The position numbers and the translations under genes are program-made. Below the pieces are notes generated by a model that was not told where the DNA came from, did not search any database, and worked only from the letters and a program-made list of their open reading frames with translations. Below are positions 1 to 8,888 of a DNA stretch of 64,000 bases, in pieces; positions within the stretch are counted from its first letter, which is position 1, and every line of letters starts with the position of its first letter. Location: positions 1 to 64,000 of the forward strand of contig JAJVIK010000010.1 in NCBI GenBank assembly GCA_022072055.1, read 5' to 3'. Source of the stretch: a bacterium. Its GTDB lineage: Bacteria > Hinthialibacterota > Hinthialibacteria > OLB16.

Positions 1-59
1 ACGCACGCGCGGCTTATGGGATGTTGTTTTTGTCCAGCGGAGCATAGTCTACCTCCACC

Positions 60-428
60 ATGAGACGCCGCAGCCGACAACGCGAGGCGATCCGCGAAGT
101 CTTCGCGGAGAATGATCGCCCCCTATCCCCGGGCGAGGTCCTCGATCTGGCTGGGTCGCGAAAACCCGGTCTGGGCATCGCCACGGTCTATCGCACGCTC
201 AAGTCGCTCCTCGAGGAGGGCTCGGTGGTCGCCGTGGAGATGCCCGGCCAGGCGCTGCGTTACGAGGCCGCGGGGAAGGAGCACCACCACCATTTTCACT
301 GTCGGGGCTGCGGGCGCGTGTTTGAGGTCGAGGGGTGCCCCACGGGGATCGGACGGCTTACCCCTCCGGGGTTCCGCTTGGAGGGCCATGAGATTGTACT
401 TCATGGTCTTTGTCCGGATTGTGACTGA
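60..428 (+). CDS. Fur-family metal-responsive transcriptional regulator
   Basis: This 122-residue protein has the Fur layout. An N-terminal winged helix covers about residues 1-75 with the recognition segment ATVYRTLKSL, and a short metal-binding domain follows. HHHHFHC (75-81) leads into C81-x2-C84, and HGLCPDC lies at the C-terminus with C118-x2-C121. Family members are cytoplasmic repressors or activators that sense iron, zinc, manganese or peroxide, and the sequence does not say which. It is shorter than typical Fur (about 140-150 residues), mainly at the N-terminus. No clear ribosome site precedes the ATG. The 3' end overlaps a convergent gene by 71 bases. Confidence 0.9.
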   Translation: MRRRSRQREAIREVFAENDRPLSPGEVLDLAGSRKPGLGIATVYRTLKSLLEEGSVVAVEMPGQALRYEAAGKEHHHHFHCRGCGRVFEVEGCPTGIGRLTPPGFRLEGHEIVLHGLCPDCD

Positions 429-909
429 GCCAAGCGCCCACTCTCGGAAACCATCGCGGAACTCGCCCACGATACTCCATGTACTCCTCCCCAAACCGCC
501 TCCTCAGGCGAGGCTCCTCGTATACGATCACAAACAGATGGAAACCGAGGAACACAACCGCTGTGTAGATGAGCAAGGCGGCGGAATCGAGCAAGAGACT
601 CTCCCCCAGAAGGACCGCCAAGACTCCCAGATACATCGGGTTTCGGATAAGACGGTAGAGTCGCCTCGAAACCAACGCCCTGGGTGGATCAATCGGCGCG
701 GGGGTTCCCTTCCCTTGCGCCACAAAGTCCCACGCGCAGATCGCGTAGATGCAGGCCCCAACAACGACGGCGATTGCGCCGAACGCCTTCACGTGGCGAA
801 GGAAACCGGGAAGTCCCGGATTGTCGGACGAATACAGAAGATAGGGGACAAGCAGAGTCACCGAGCCGGGAACAAAAAGGGTGAAAAGTAGAGTCTTGAG
901 CAGATTCAT
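358..909 (-). CDS. Isoprenylcysteine carboxyl methyltransferase-like membrane methyltransferase
   Basis: The 183-residue membrane protein has about four hydrophobic segments. It ends in the family signature: RLIRNPMYLGVL, then YEEPRLRRRFGEEYMEYRGRV. This RNPMY...EE..L...FG..Y..Y pattern marks the ICMT/PEMT-like group, which uses S-adenosylmethionine at the membrane. The substrate in bacteria is generally unknown. I chose ATG 909 over the in-frame ATG at 927 because AGGGAG sits about 10 bases upstream and the start lies 22 bases after pgi, suggesting co-transcription. The last 24 codons overlap the convergent fur-like gene, so the C-terminal tail beyond the family core is unusual. Confidence 0.8.
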   Translation of the reverse strand: MNLLKTLLFTLFVPGSVTLLVPYLLYSSDNPGLPGFLRHVKAFGAIAVVVGACIYAICAWDFVAQGKGTPAPIDPPRALVSRRLYRLIRNPMYLGVLAVLLGESLLLDSAALLIYTAVVFLGFHLFVIVYEEPRLRRRFGEEYMEYRGRVPRWFPRVGAWLSHNPDKDHEVQSHGPPSGTPEG

Positions 910-931
910 CGCAAGACTCTCCCTCATGCCG

Positions 932-2563
932 CTACCTCCCCCCCGCCACTTGTTCCGCGAGCGCTCGAATCTCTTCGGCGGGACTCGACCCAAGGCGGAG
1001 CTGAACCACGCGCCGCCCCTTCGCGGAAAGCGCCTGGAAGTCCCCCAGCGCCTGCGCGGCGGCAAGACTCTCGAAGCCATACGGCTCCCCGGGAATCGGA
1101 TAGGCCGAGTAATCCTGCACCAACTGGAGGAACAGGCCCGTGTTGGGGCCGCCCTTGTGGTACTGCCCCGTGGAGTGGAGGTAGCGCGGACCATAGCCCG
1201 CGGTGGTGGCCAGCCGGTGACGTTTCATCACCGTTCGGCGCAAGTCGGACAGGGCCTGCTCCAACTCCGGGGATTCCGCAAGGTACGCCAGGATCGCCAA
1301 GTAGTCCGTGGACTGCGCCTTGGAAAGGAGGTCTTGGAGGGAGCCGCCGGCGGGGGCCTCGGGAAGCTTTCCCTTTCCCTTGAATTCCGCAAGAACTTGT
1401 CCGGTGAGTGTCTTGGCTTCCTGCACATTGGGCTGATCAAAGGGCTGAATGTCGAGGAAGTGACTCGCCAGGGCGGTGGCGAATTCCCAGCGGAAAAACT
1501 CCGCGCCGAGGTCCAGCGGGTCCTTGAGACGATACACCGCGACCGGATAATCGGCGGCCTTCATGGCGTCCAACCGCCCCGGGAGGGAGCTCTTCCCGGA
1601 TGGGGCAATCACCACGAAGGCCCGGCCATAGCCATAGTGCGCGACATATTCGAGCGGCTCCAGGGCAATCGGCAGGATGCCCTTCCCCTCTTTGCCGGTG
1701 CTTTCAGCGATGAGTTGTTCGATCCATAATCCCAGGCTCTCATAGATCGGATCGATCACCAGCGTGAGCTTGTCGCGACCCACCGCTGTCGAGGCGGCCA
1801 GGAACAGTCCAAGGGAGGCGCCGGGGTTATCGTCCACGATGTCGGAGCGGCAAGCCTCGGCCATCACCGCGGCGCGGCTGAGCATCTCCTCGACATCAAG
1901 CCCAAGCAGCAATGCCGGAACAAGGCCAAAGAGGGAAAGCGCCGAATAGCGCCCCCCGATATCGGGCGGATTGAGAAAGGTCTCGGCGAAGCCATGCTCC
2001 TCGGCCATTTTGGCAAGCCCGGTCCCCGGATCGGTGATGGCCACGAAACGGCTTCCCGGATCCTCCACAAGTCCGGAGGCCAGATCCCAGAAATGTTTGA
2101 AGGCGCCCATCACCTCGATCGTTCCGCCGGACTTGCTGGCCACCAGGAAAAGCGTCTTCGCGGGATCGATCTCCTCGGTCACGCGACGAACCCACTCCGG
2201 GACCGTGGTGTCGAGGACGTGCAGCGCGGGATGCCCTTCCTTCGAGCCGATGGTCCGTCGAAACACCTCGGGGCAGAGGCTGCTTCCGCCCATCCCCAGG
2301 AGGACCACATCGAGTGGACCCTCCGCGAGAAGGAGCGCGACACGCTCGCGAACTTCCGGAAGGGCAAGCGGCATCGTCTCTGGAAGGTCCAACCAGCCGA
2401 GGCGGTTCTCGATCTCGGTGGGGTCCGGGCGCCAGATTGTGTGGTCCCGATTCCAGATCCGGCGAATGATTTTCTCGGCTCGCACCTCTCCGGCGTACTC
2501 ATCGAAGAACTTCTGAACATCATCGGGGATAAATGTGGGTTCAATCTGTCGCGAGGGAATCAT
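932..2563 (-). CDS. pgi: Glucose-6-phosphate isomerase
   Basis: The 543-residue enzyme interconverts glucose 6-phosphate and fructose 6-phosphate in the cytoplasm. Sugar-isomerase (SIS) signatures are present: GMGGSSL (90-96), SKSGGT (143-148) and GGRYSALS (203-210). The overall sequence resembles the PGI half of the transaldolase/PGI fusion proteins rather than E. coli Pgi, but here it is a stand-alone gene. The ATG is preceded by AGGAG at 8 bases. It lies in a row of minus-strand genes with short gaps. Confidence 0.93.
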   Translation of the reverse strand: MIPSRQIEPTFIPDDVQKFFDEYAGEVRAEKIIRRIWNRDHTIWRPDPTEIENRLGWLDLPETMPLALPEVRERVALLLAEGPLDVVLLGMGGSSLCPEVFRRTIGSKEGHPALHVLDTTVPEWVRRVTEEIDPAKTLFLVASKSGGTIEVMGAFKHFWDLASGLVEDPGSRFVAITDPGTGLAKMAEEHGFAETFLNPPDIGGRYSALSLFGLVPALLLGLDVEEMLSRAAVMAEACRSDIVDDNPGASLGLFLAASTAVGRDKLTLVIDPIYESLGLWIEQLIAESTGKEGKGILPIALEPLEYVAHYGYGRAFVVIAPSGKSSLPGRLDAMKAADYPVAVYRLKDPLDLGAEFFRWEFATALASHFLDIQPFDQPNVQEAKTLTGQVLAEFKGKGKLPEAPAGGSLQDLLSKAQSTDYLAILAYLAESPELEQALSDLRRTVMKRHRLATTAGYGPRYLHSTGQYHKGGPNTGLFLQLVQDYSAYPIPGEPYGFESLAAAQALGDFQALSAKGRRVVQLRLGSSPAEEIRALAEQVAGGR

Positions 2564-2590
2564 GGGTTGCTCCTGTAAAGAACCTGGGAC

Positions 2591-3109
2591 CTATTCCAGG
2601 GAAAGGTCGAATGGTACCGAGAAAGTCTCCGTCCGGACAGCATACTCGCGGTTCCAAGTCCGATTCCCCCGGCTTGTGCGTGGAACATAGGCTAGGAGAA
2701 CATCCACCTTGCCCACCACCCGACCGGCTTGGACCTTCCCCTCGGAGGCCAGATCGGAGAGGGGGACTTTCTCCTTTCTCCGGACCGAGTAGGGGCGTGT
2801 GAACCGGTCCAGGTTGTGCCAGGCATGGGGAAGGCTCCGGTCGTCCGCGTAAAGATGGAGCGTGTCGAGGCTCCCGGAGAGTCCGTGCGCGGTGGTCTTG
2901 TAGTGGTCCACATAGAAGCGGACTTGAACGACCCGAAGGTTGGAGTGCCAGGCGCGAACCCCAATGAGAACCTCCAGATCCCGGTTGAAGGGGTGGGTTC
3001 GGGGCATGCGAACCTCGACCTTCGGGCGCGGCCAGAAACCGGGAACAATGGCGAAGTAAAAGACGAAGAGGATAAGTGGAGGAAGGAGCCATTTCTTGAT
3101 CCGACGCAT
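2591..3109 (-). CDS. Hypothetical single-pass membrane-anchored protein
   Basis: I do not recognise this 172-residue protein. A basic start (MRRIKKW) followed by a hydrophobic stretch of about 18 residues looks like an N-terminal anchor or uncleaved signal. The rest is polar, with a predicted beta-rich pattern (LEVLIGVRAWHSNLRVVQVRF). ATG 3109 is preferred to the upstream TTG at 3115. The gene begins 13 bases after the FG-GAP-like lipoprotein gene, so the two probably share a transcript and an envelope location. Confidence 0.6.
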   Translation of the reverse strand: MRRIKKWLLPPLILFVFYFAIVPGFWPRPKVEVRMPRTHPFNRDLEVLIGVRAWHSNLRVVQVRFYVDHYKTTAHGLSGSLDTLHLYADDRSLPHAWHNLDRFTRPYSVRRKEKVPLSDLASEGKVQAGRVVGKVDVLLAYVPRTSRGNRTWNREYAVRTETFSVPFDLSLE

Positions 3110-3122
3110 GCTCAAAATGGAA

Positions 3123-3896
3123 TCATTCCGGAATCGGGGCGAGCGAAAGGTCGCGTTTGAGAGCCTCGAGCAATTCGCGCGTGACCCATCCGGACGGCTG
3201 GAGTCCCCGGGCGGCCTGAAAGGCGCGAAGGTCCGCGAAACCGAGCGCCTTCAGGACCTCCGAGAGATCGCGCCAACGGTCCTCATCATACAGCAACAGG
3301 TTGTCGCACACGGTTTGTCCCTCGGCCACTCGAAAGCCGAGGAGCTCGGAGGGGCCATCCTCATCCAGGTCATGCACTCGAACCCAGCCCTCCCGCACCT
3401 CAAACCGGACAACCTCCCCGAGGGCCGGTTGATGGTCCGGGGTGTAGAGCAGGATGGTGGCTCGCGAATAGCGCCCTTCCTCATCCGGACCCCGGTCCAG
3501 CCAGACCAGTTCCGGTTCCGGTCCTCCGCCCACATCCCGAAGAGTCACATGAGCCGCCCTTGGCCCGCTCGCGGATTCGGCGCGCGTGGCCGAAAGGTGG
3601 TATGGGAATTGACCCGGCGCGACCCTCGCGCGAGCGAAAACCATCAGAAGGGACTGAAACACCAGCGTGGATGAGGGACCAGCCACGGGGGAATGGGTGA
3701 GAACAACCACTTCGGCGGTTCCATCCCGATCCAGGTCCGCCGCTTGGGCAGCGCCAACCTCCGGAAACACAGTCTTTTCAAACACCGTTGCCAGGCTTGG
3801 CGGCAGGTTTTGAAAGAACCCTTGCGCGACACAGCCTGTGGCCCCTAGAAGGACCAAGCCGACTCCCATGCAACCGTGCAGCCCGAGGGATTTCAT
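3123..3896 (-). CDS. FG-GAP/VCBS-like lipoprotein with C-terminal peptidoglycan-binding-like segment
   Basis: The 257-residue protein begins with a signal peptide and a lipobox (LLGATGC), so it is probably a lipoprotein. Three Asp-rich blades, DLDRDGTAEVVVL, DVGGGPEPELVWLD and DLDEDGPSELLGF, match calcium-binding FG-GAP/VCBS repeats of beta-propellers. The end (FQAARGLQPSGWVTRELLEAL) resembles a peptidoglycan-binding PG_binding_1 motif, which would tether the outer protein to the wall. It starts four bases after the GT4 gene ends, suggesting an operon. The biological role is unknown. Confidence 0.65.
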   Translation of the reverse strand: MKSLGLHGCMGVGLVLLGATGCVAQGFFQNLPPSLATVFEKTVFPEVGAAQAADLDRDGTAEVVVLTHSPVAGPSSTLVFQSLLMVFARARVAPGQFPYHLSATRAESASGPRAAHVTLRDVGGGPEPELVWLDRGPDEEGRYSRATILLYTPDHQPALGEVVRFEVREGWVRVHDLDEDGPSELLGFRVAEGQTVCDNLLLYDEDRWRDLSEVLKALGFADLRAFQAARGLQPSGWVTRELLEALKRDLSLAPIPE

Positions 3897-3900
3897 TGCG

Positions 3901-5169
3901 CTATCCGGACTCCTCTCCGTGTCTCCGCGCTCGGCGCCCCAGCACGCGGCCCAGCGCCGTGGGGCGATGTCCCTTAAACAGGTTCATCCCGGCGCGATAG
4001 ACTTCCAGGTATTGCTCGTTGATCGAGTTCCAATCGTAGGCCTTGGACCTGGCCTCGGCCGCCTCCCCCATGCAACGGCGCGCCTTGGGGTTGTTGTGGA
4101 GCGCGGTGATCGCGGCGGCCAATTCCTCGGTGGAAGTGGGATCCACGAGCTTGCCGTGAACTCCATCCTCCACGATGTCGACAATCCCCCCCACACGGTT
4201 CGCCACCACTGGGACTCCCGAGGCCATCGCCTCCAAAACAACTATTCCGAACGGCTCGAACCGGGAGGGACACACAAAGAACTCGGCCCCCTTCATGAAC
4301 GAAATCTTCTGCGGCCCCTGAACCAAACCCAGAAACCGGATCCGGTCTTGCAGGTTGAGCGCCGCCACCTGCTTTTCGTACTCGCGGCGGTAGACCCCTT
4401 CGCCCGCGAAGAGAAGCCTCAGCTCCGGCTCCTCGCGCACAACCATCCCGAAGGCGCGAATCAGGTGATCAAACCCCTTTTGCGGCACCATGCGCCCCAT
4501 GGCGAGGATGTAGGGGAATCCCAGGTCAAACCCCGCCACGCCTTCATACTCCGCCAGGGTGACTCCGTTGGGAATGATCCTCACCTTCTCCTCGGGAATT
4601 CCTCCCACGCTCAGAATCTCATCGCGAATATCCCGGCTGATGGCGGTAATCCCGGCGGAGGCGCGCAACCCTTTGGCGAGACGAGCCTCTATCTTCGGAT
4701 TACGGCGGAGGCGCTCCTCACGCATGATGTCGGTCGGTCCATGCGGGGTGACAATCACCGGCACTCCAGTCAAGTGAGAAAAAGTGGCCGACACATACCC
4801 ATGCGGGTACGCGGAATGACAATGGAGCACATCAAAAGGGGCGCGCGCATGCTCCCAGAGCAATCGGAGCAGAACCTGACGGGTCAGGAATCGTTTGGAT
4901 GATGGGCGGGAGTAGTGGACCACCCGATAGGGGACTTCGACCCGGTTGTCGATGCCCCGGATTTTCGGGGTGATTACTGTCACCCGGTGCCCGGCCTCGT
5001 GCTGGCAGCGCGCCAAGTTGGAAACCACGATTTCCACGCCGCCCACCCGTGGAAAGAAAGTTGAAGTGAAATGACAGATGCGCACGGGGCGATTGTAACG
5101 AACAAAAGTGCCCGGATACAGGCTGGCGTCGGAGGTCCGGAAATCGGTCAAGAGGCCCGGCGCGCGCAC
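3901..5169 (-). CDS. GT4-family glycosyltransferase
   Basis: This is a GT-B fold retaining glycosyltransferase, probably for envelope polysaccharide or glycolipid. The N-terminal domain shows FFPRVGGVE and HCHSAYPHGY. The donor-binding C-terminal half has ILAMGRMVPQKGFDHLI and the EX7E region in RFEPFGIVVLEAMASG. The ATG at 5169 gives 422 residues, but similarity to the family begins only at VRICHFTSTFFP. The in-frame GTG at 5085 is therefore a plausible true start (394 residues), though neither has a strong ribosome site. The acceptor cannot be predicted. Confidence 0.88.
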   Translation of the reverse strand: MRAPGLLTDFRTSDASLYPGTFVRYNRPVRICHFTSTFFPRVGGVEIVVSNLARCQHEAGHRVTVITPKIRGIDNRVEVPYRVVHYSRPSSKRFLTRQVLLRLLWEHARAPFDVLHCHSAYPHGYVSATFSHLTGVPVIVTPHGPTDIMREERLRRNPKIEARLAKGLRASAGITAISRDIRDEILSVGGIPEEKVRIIPNGVTLAEYEGVAGFDLGFPYILAMGRMVPQKGFDHLIRAFGMVVREEPELRLLFAGEGVYRREYEKQVAALNLQDRIRFLGLVQGPQKISFMKGAEFFVCPSRFEPFGIVVLEAMASGVPVVANRVGGIVDIVEDGVHGKLVDPTSTEELAAAITALHNNPKARRCMGEAAEARSKAYDWNSINEQYLEVYRAGMNLFKGHRPTALGRVLGRRARRHGEESG

Positions 5170-5193
5170 GCTTGGACTCTGTACGCGCTACGC

Positions 5194-7026
5194 TCACTGC
5201 TTTCTGAAGGTTCCGGACCCCTCAAAATTCGTGGAGCCGCCCCACTCCGGGCGCCACCAGACACGGGTTCTCCCATCCTGGTCCACATCGCTCACCTGAA
5301 TATTCATCCGCAGCGCCTTCCAAGGACCATCCTGAGTGGCGTCGAGATATGCCGCCGGGATGGCGAACTCGCAATCAAACCCTTTGGGGGTCCGAACACA
5401 CGCCGCCTGAACGCCCGCCGGGAGTCGATCCCGGTCGGGGAGGTCGCCTGTGGAACTCCCCACCGGAGCCACCACAAGCAAGTAGTCCGCGAAGGGTTCC
5501 CGCCCATGACCTTGCGATCGAGCCGGATCGGGGCGGGCATCCAGGAGCAGGCTGACGCTCTCCCGACGGCGCGAGTCCTGACCCGTGTCAGGCTGAGCCT
5601 CATCGTCCACGACACGGACCGCAACATAGAAATTCTGCTTGTCCGCGCCGACCGCGAAGCGGAAGGAGCAGTCCTCCCTACCGGTCCAGGCGGAGGCCCT
5701 TCCATCAATCTGAGAGGGGACATGCGCGGTTAAGGTGAGTTCCCCCCAATCGCTCAAGTCGCCATCCGCCTTGGGTGGTTTGATGAACGGAGGAATCGAG
5801 TAGTCCCCATCCACCGGGCAGGACCTGAACCCGGAAATCTCGACCGGCTTGTGCCCCTCGAACTCATACTGGATCGTCCAGTTCCCCTGGATGGCCCCCA
5901 CCTCCTCGACTGGGATCGCGCTGGGCGCCTCCAGGCGGAGATTGGCGAATTCCACGGAGTTCGGCGGGACCACTCGCTCCACAGACTCGGAGGCCGAGTG
6001 GATCCCGTAGGCGGAGGGAACCCGCAGCATAACTTTCATGGGCACATCCGCATCATTGGTCAAACGGTACTTGGCGACCGCCGCCTTGAGCAGGGGGGAA
6101 TCCAGGCGAATCGGCTCACACACCACCGCCCGTCCTTCCAGCACGGCCTGCATGGCGACCGCCACCTCCTCGGTCCGGATGTTCTCATCCCAAATCCCCT
6201 CGAGCAGAAGATTGGCGAGAACCGGACCCTCATCGGTCATGGTCACCCAAATCACATGGTCGAATTCTCCGAATACCGGTCCGCGCAGCTCGCTTCCCCC
6301 TCCGGTCGTGGCAAGGATGATGTAGTTGGAGTCGTTGCGCCTGTATTTCACATAGTCATGATTGTGCCCGGCAAACACAGTGTGCTTGCGTCCCTTGAGC
6401 AGGGCCTCGAACTTGGCCCATCCCGCGTGCCCCTCGTAGGTCCAGAGCGGCTTATGGAGAAAGGCCAGGGTCCAGCGAACATCCGGGTTCTCCTCGAGGG
6501 TCTTCCGAAAGTATTCGATCTGCTCGTCGCTGAGCTGCGTGGCGGGGGGATCCTCCGAATTCAGGCACAGGAACAGAACGTTCCGATAGACAAAATGGTA
6601 GTAGGAGCGCCCGAACCGCTCTTTCCAAACCCTCGCCTGCACTGTGTTGCTGATATCGTGATTTCCAGGAACATAGAAGAACGGCATCTTGAGCTGATCG
6701 ACAAAACCGGTGAACTCATCCCACTCGGAGGCGAGTTCATGAACATCTTCGGAGTAACCCTCGATCAGGTCCCCCACGCTCATGACAAACTCCGGTCGCA
6801 GGAGATTGAGCTTCCGGACACCGTCCTCGAAGATGCCCGGACGATGCCCCCCAGTGCGATCAGTCACCACCGCGAACTGGAAGAAATCCGGGCTGCTATG
6901 GGGTTCCAGGCTGGTCCAAGGATTGGGGCCATCCTCGACCGTGATGCGGATCGGGTCCGGACCGGCCTCGATCTCGCTTCCGAAAACCATCAACATCAAG
7001 AGGGCCAGGGTCTTTACGGGCGGCAT
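5194..7026 (-). CDS. Secreted calcineurin-like metallophosphoesterase with C-terminal CBM9-like domain
   Basis: The 610-residue protein has a signal peptide (VKTLALLMLMVFG) and a metallophosphoesterase domain with the metal-ligand series DRTGGH, GDLIEG, GNHD and GHNHD. A beta-rich linker leads to a C-terminal domain (about 420-610) with SDWGELTLTAHV and FYVAVRVVDDEAQ, the pattern of CBM9-type sugar-binding domains. ATG 7026 is chosen over the longer reading to 7092 because AAAGGAG lies about 8 bases upstream and the signal peptide then starts correctly. It probably acts outside the inner membrane on phosphoesters. The carbohydrate target is unknown. Confidence 0.82.
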   Translation of the reverse strand: MPPVKTLALLMLMVFGSEIEAGPDPIRITVEDGPNPWTSLEPHSSPDFFQFAVVTDRTGGHRPGIFEDGVRKLNLLRPEFVMSVGDLIEGYSEDVHELASEWDEFTGFVDQLKMPFFYVPGNHDISNTVQARVWKERFGRSYYHFVYRNVLFLCLNSEDPPATQLSDEQIEYFRKTLEENPDVRWTLAFLHKPLWTYEGHAGWAKFEALLKGRKHTVFAGHNHDYVKYRRNDSNYIILATTGGGSELRGPVFGEFDHVIWVTMTDEGPVLANLLLEGIWDENIRTEEVAVAMQAVLEGRAVVCEPIRLDSPLLKAAVAKYRLTNDADVPMKVMLRVPSAYGIHSASESVERVVPPNSVEFANLRLEAPSAIPVEEVGAIQGNWTIQYEFEGHKPVEISGFRSCPVDGDYSIPPFIKPPKADGDLSDWGELTLTAHVPSQIDGRASAWTGREDCSFRFAVGADKQNFYVAVRVVDDEAQPDTGQDSRRRESVSLLLDARPDPARSQGHGREPFADYLLVVAPVGSSTGDLPDRDRLPAGVQAACVRTPKGFDCEFAIPAAYLDATQDGPWKALRMNIQVSDVDQDGRTRVWWRPEWGGSTNFEGSGTFRKQ

Positions 7027-7057
7027 GGAAGATTCTCCTTTGGGAGGTTGTGCCGTT

Positions 7058-7957
7058 TCATCCGGCAATTCTGCAATCGGCGAGTTGTTCAAAGGCGCGA
7101 ATCACGGACTGGGTCCCCAGGTCACCACACCCCAACTTCGCGGCTGAAATGAACATCTGTTCCGCGAGGGCGGTAAAGGGGATGGGGAGCTCCCCTTCGG
7201 CGGCGGCCTCGCGGATCAGTTTCAGGTCCTTGAGAAGCAGTTTGACCATGAAGCCGGGGGCATGGTCGCCCGCCGCGATCCGAGGTCCAAGGTTCTGCAA
7301 GGACCAGGAATTGGCCGCTCCTCCGGTCAGCACCTGAATGGCAAGGGATGGATCAAGTCCCGATTCCCTTGCAAGCAGGAGGCTCTCGCTCACCGCCATG
7401 AGGTGAATCGCGACAAGCACCTGGTTGCAGAGCTTGGTGGACTGACCCGAACCGGAGGGTCCCATGTGGGTGATGGTCTTGCCCATGGCCTCAAAGAGCG
7501 GACGGGCGCGGTCGAAGTCGGAGGCTTCACCCCCCACCATGATGGTGAGCGTCCCCTTTTGCGCGCCGATATCTCCCCCGCTCACTGGGGCGTCCAGCAT
7601 CCCGATCCCCCGCGCCCGAAGAGCTTCGGCCATCCGACGCGTGGCTTTCGGAGAAATGGTGCTCATGTCGATGACCACGGTCCCCGGACGCGCCGAATGG
7701 ATGACCCCCTCCTGGCCGAGCAGGACCGCCTCCACATCCGGCGTGTCGGTCACAATGCAGACAACGGCACCCGCCTCGGCGGCCGCCGCCTTAGGGGAGG
7801 AGGCGACCTTGGCGCCCTCGGCGGCGAGGGCATCCGTCCGCGAGCGGGTGCGGTTATAAACCGTGAGCTCGAAACCGGCCTTCATGAGATTTCGCGCCAT
7901 CGGAAGCCCCATGATGCCCAACCCGATGAAACCCACCTTCCGAATGTTCTCAGCCAT
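7058..7957 (-). CDS. NAD(P)-dependent beta-hydroxyacid dehydrogenase (3-hydroxyisobutyrate / tartronate-semialdehyde reductase family)
   Basis: The 299-residue protein has the full family pattern. The Rossmann motif GLGIMG is at residues 12-17, followed by the substrate loop DAPVSGGDIGAQKGTL and the catalytic helix with KLCNQVLVAIH (Lys). Family members oxidise or reduce 3-hydroxy acids such as 3-hydroxyisobutyrate or tartronate semialdehyde; which one cannot be read here. GAGGTG lies 7 bases before the ATG. It precedes the secreted phosphoesterase by 31 bases. Confidence 0.88.
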   Translation of the reverse strand: MAENIRKVGFIGLGIMGLPMARNLMKAGFELTVYNRTRSRTDALAAEGAKVASSPKAAAAEAGAVVCIVTDTPDVEAVLLGQEGVIHSARPGTVVIDMSTISPKATRRMAEALRARGIGMLDAPVSGGDIGAQKGTLTIMVGGEASDFDRARPLFEAMGKTITHMGPSGSGQSTKLCNQVLVAIHLMAVSESLLLARESGLDPSLAIQVLTGGAANSWSLQNLGPRIAAGDHAPGFMVKLLLKDLKLIREAAAEGELPIPFTALAEQMFISAAKLGCGDLGTQSVIRAFEQLADCRIAG

Positions 7958-8022
7958 GAATCACCTCATCTCGCTGTCCCCGCCACTCTTGTGTCGGGAG
8001 ATCGTTCCGGCGCAGCCCCCGG

Positions 8023-8670
8023 TCACTCCACCTCACGTTCGCTGGCGCCGAGGATGTCGATATCCTCCACGTACACCCGGTCCGGGCGCGCCGCGCAGCC
8101 GGTCACGAAACCGATACGAACCGCCGCGGCTTGCACCGATTGGAAGCGAAAAACGTGTTCATAAGCAGTTCCTCCCGGAGCATCCTCCAAAGCGTTCTTT
8201 TCGAAGCGGAGCTTTTCCGGGCGACGCCACTCCCCCCCGGATCCCTTCGGCTGAAGGTATACCACGCATTCCTGGAAGGCTCGGTCGCCGCCCAAGGAGG
8301 TGACTCGGACCTCGTGGATGCGCGCGTTCTCCTCCCCCGGCGGGATGGCGACTTCGAAGGTCGCCGGGGCAATCCCTTCCCAGAAGGTTTCAAGAATCTC
8401 CCCGGAGGCCCCCCGGACAGTCTCCCCTTCCATCAAGGGGTAGCGGGGATCCCCCCCCGCGAGGTTCCCGGAAGCGGCATGCGCAAGTTGTGGGAATTCC
8501 GCGAGCGAGGCGAAGTCCACCTCGACTTTTTCCACGCGAGGAGCGGAGGACTCCTCGACATTCTCTTCCTCCACGCTCTCGGCATCTTCGAGGATCACCG
8601 GAGGGGGGGATTCGCCACACCCGAACAGGACGCTCACGCCGAGGAGGAGGACCGCCACCCAAGGTCCCAT
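8023..8670 (-). CDS. Hypothetical lipoprotein
   Basis: From ATG 8670 the protein (215 residues) starts with a short signal ending in the lipobox VSVLFGC, followed by an acidic linker rich in Glu and Ser (ILEDAESVEEENVEES). The remainder looks beta-rich, with PATFEVAIPPGEENARIHEVRVT, a pattern seen in discoidin/CBM-like carbohydrate-binding modules, but this is weak. The longer reading to 8748 would put a charged extension ahead of the signal and is rejected. It lies 65 bases downstream of the dehydrogenase gene. Confidence 0.6.
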   Translation of the reverse strand: MGPWVAVLLLGVSVLFGCGESPPPVILEDAESVEEENVEESSAPRVEKVEVDFASLAEFPQLAHAASGNLAGGDPRYPLMEGETVRGASGEILETFWEGIAPATFEVAIPPGEENARIHEVRVTSLGGDRAFQECVVYLQPKGSGGEWRRPEKLRFEKNALEDAPGGTAYEHVFRFQSVQAAAVRIGFVTGCAARPDRVYVEDIDILGASEREVE

Positions 8671-8888
8671 CTGGGACTGTCGCTCCCATCTCCTCTCGGT
8701 CGCCCAGAGGTGGGAAATTCCCTTCCATTCAATCATTCGCGGCCTCATTTCCGGTCCTATTCAAGGTACTCAGAACCCACTCCGATTCAAGAGTCTCGAC
8801 TATCGACCGATGCTATCCGGGAACGGGATGGAACGGGAGCGCTCCCCGGAGGATCGTGGTAGGCTCGCCGCAAGTCCGCGCCGATTCG

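Noticed and set aside
3838-5169. Plus-strand frames opposite the GT4 gene
   Set aside because: Shadows of a glycosyltransferase with clear motifs on the minus strand.
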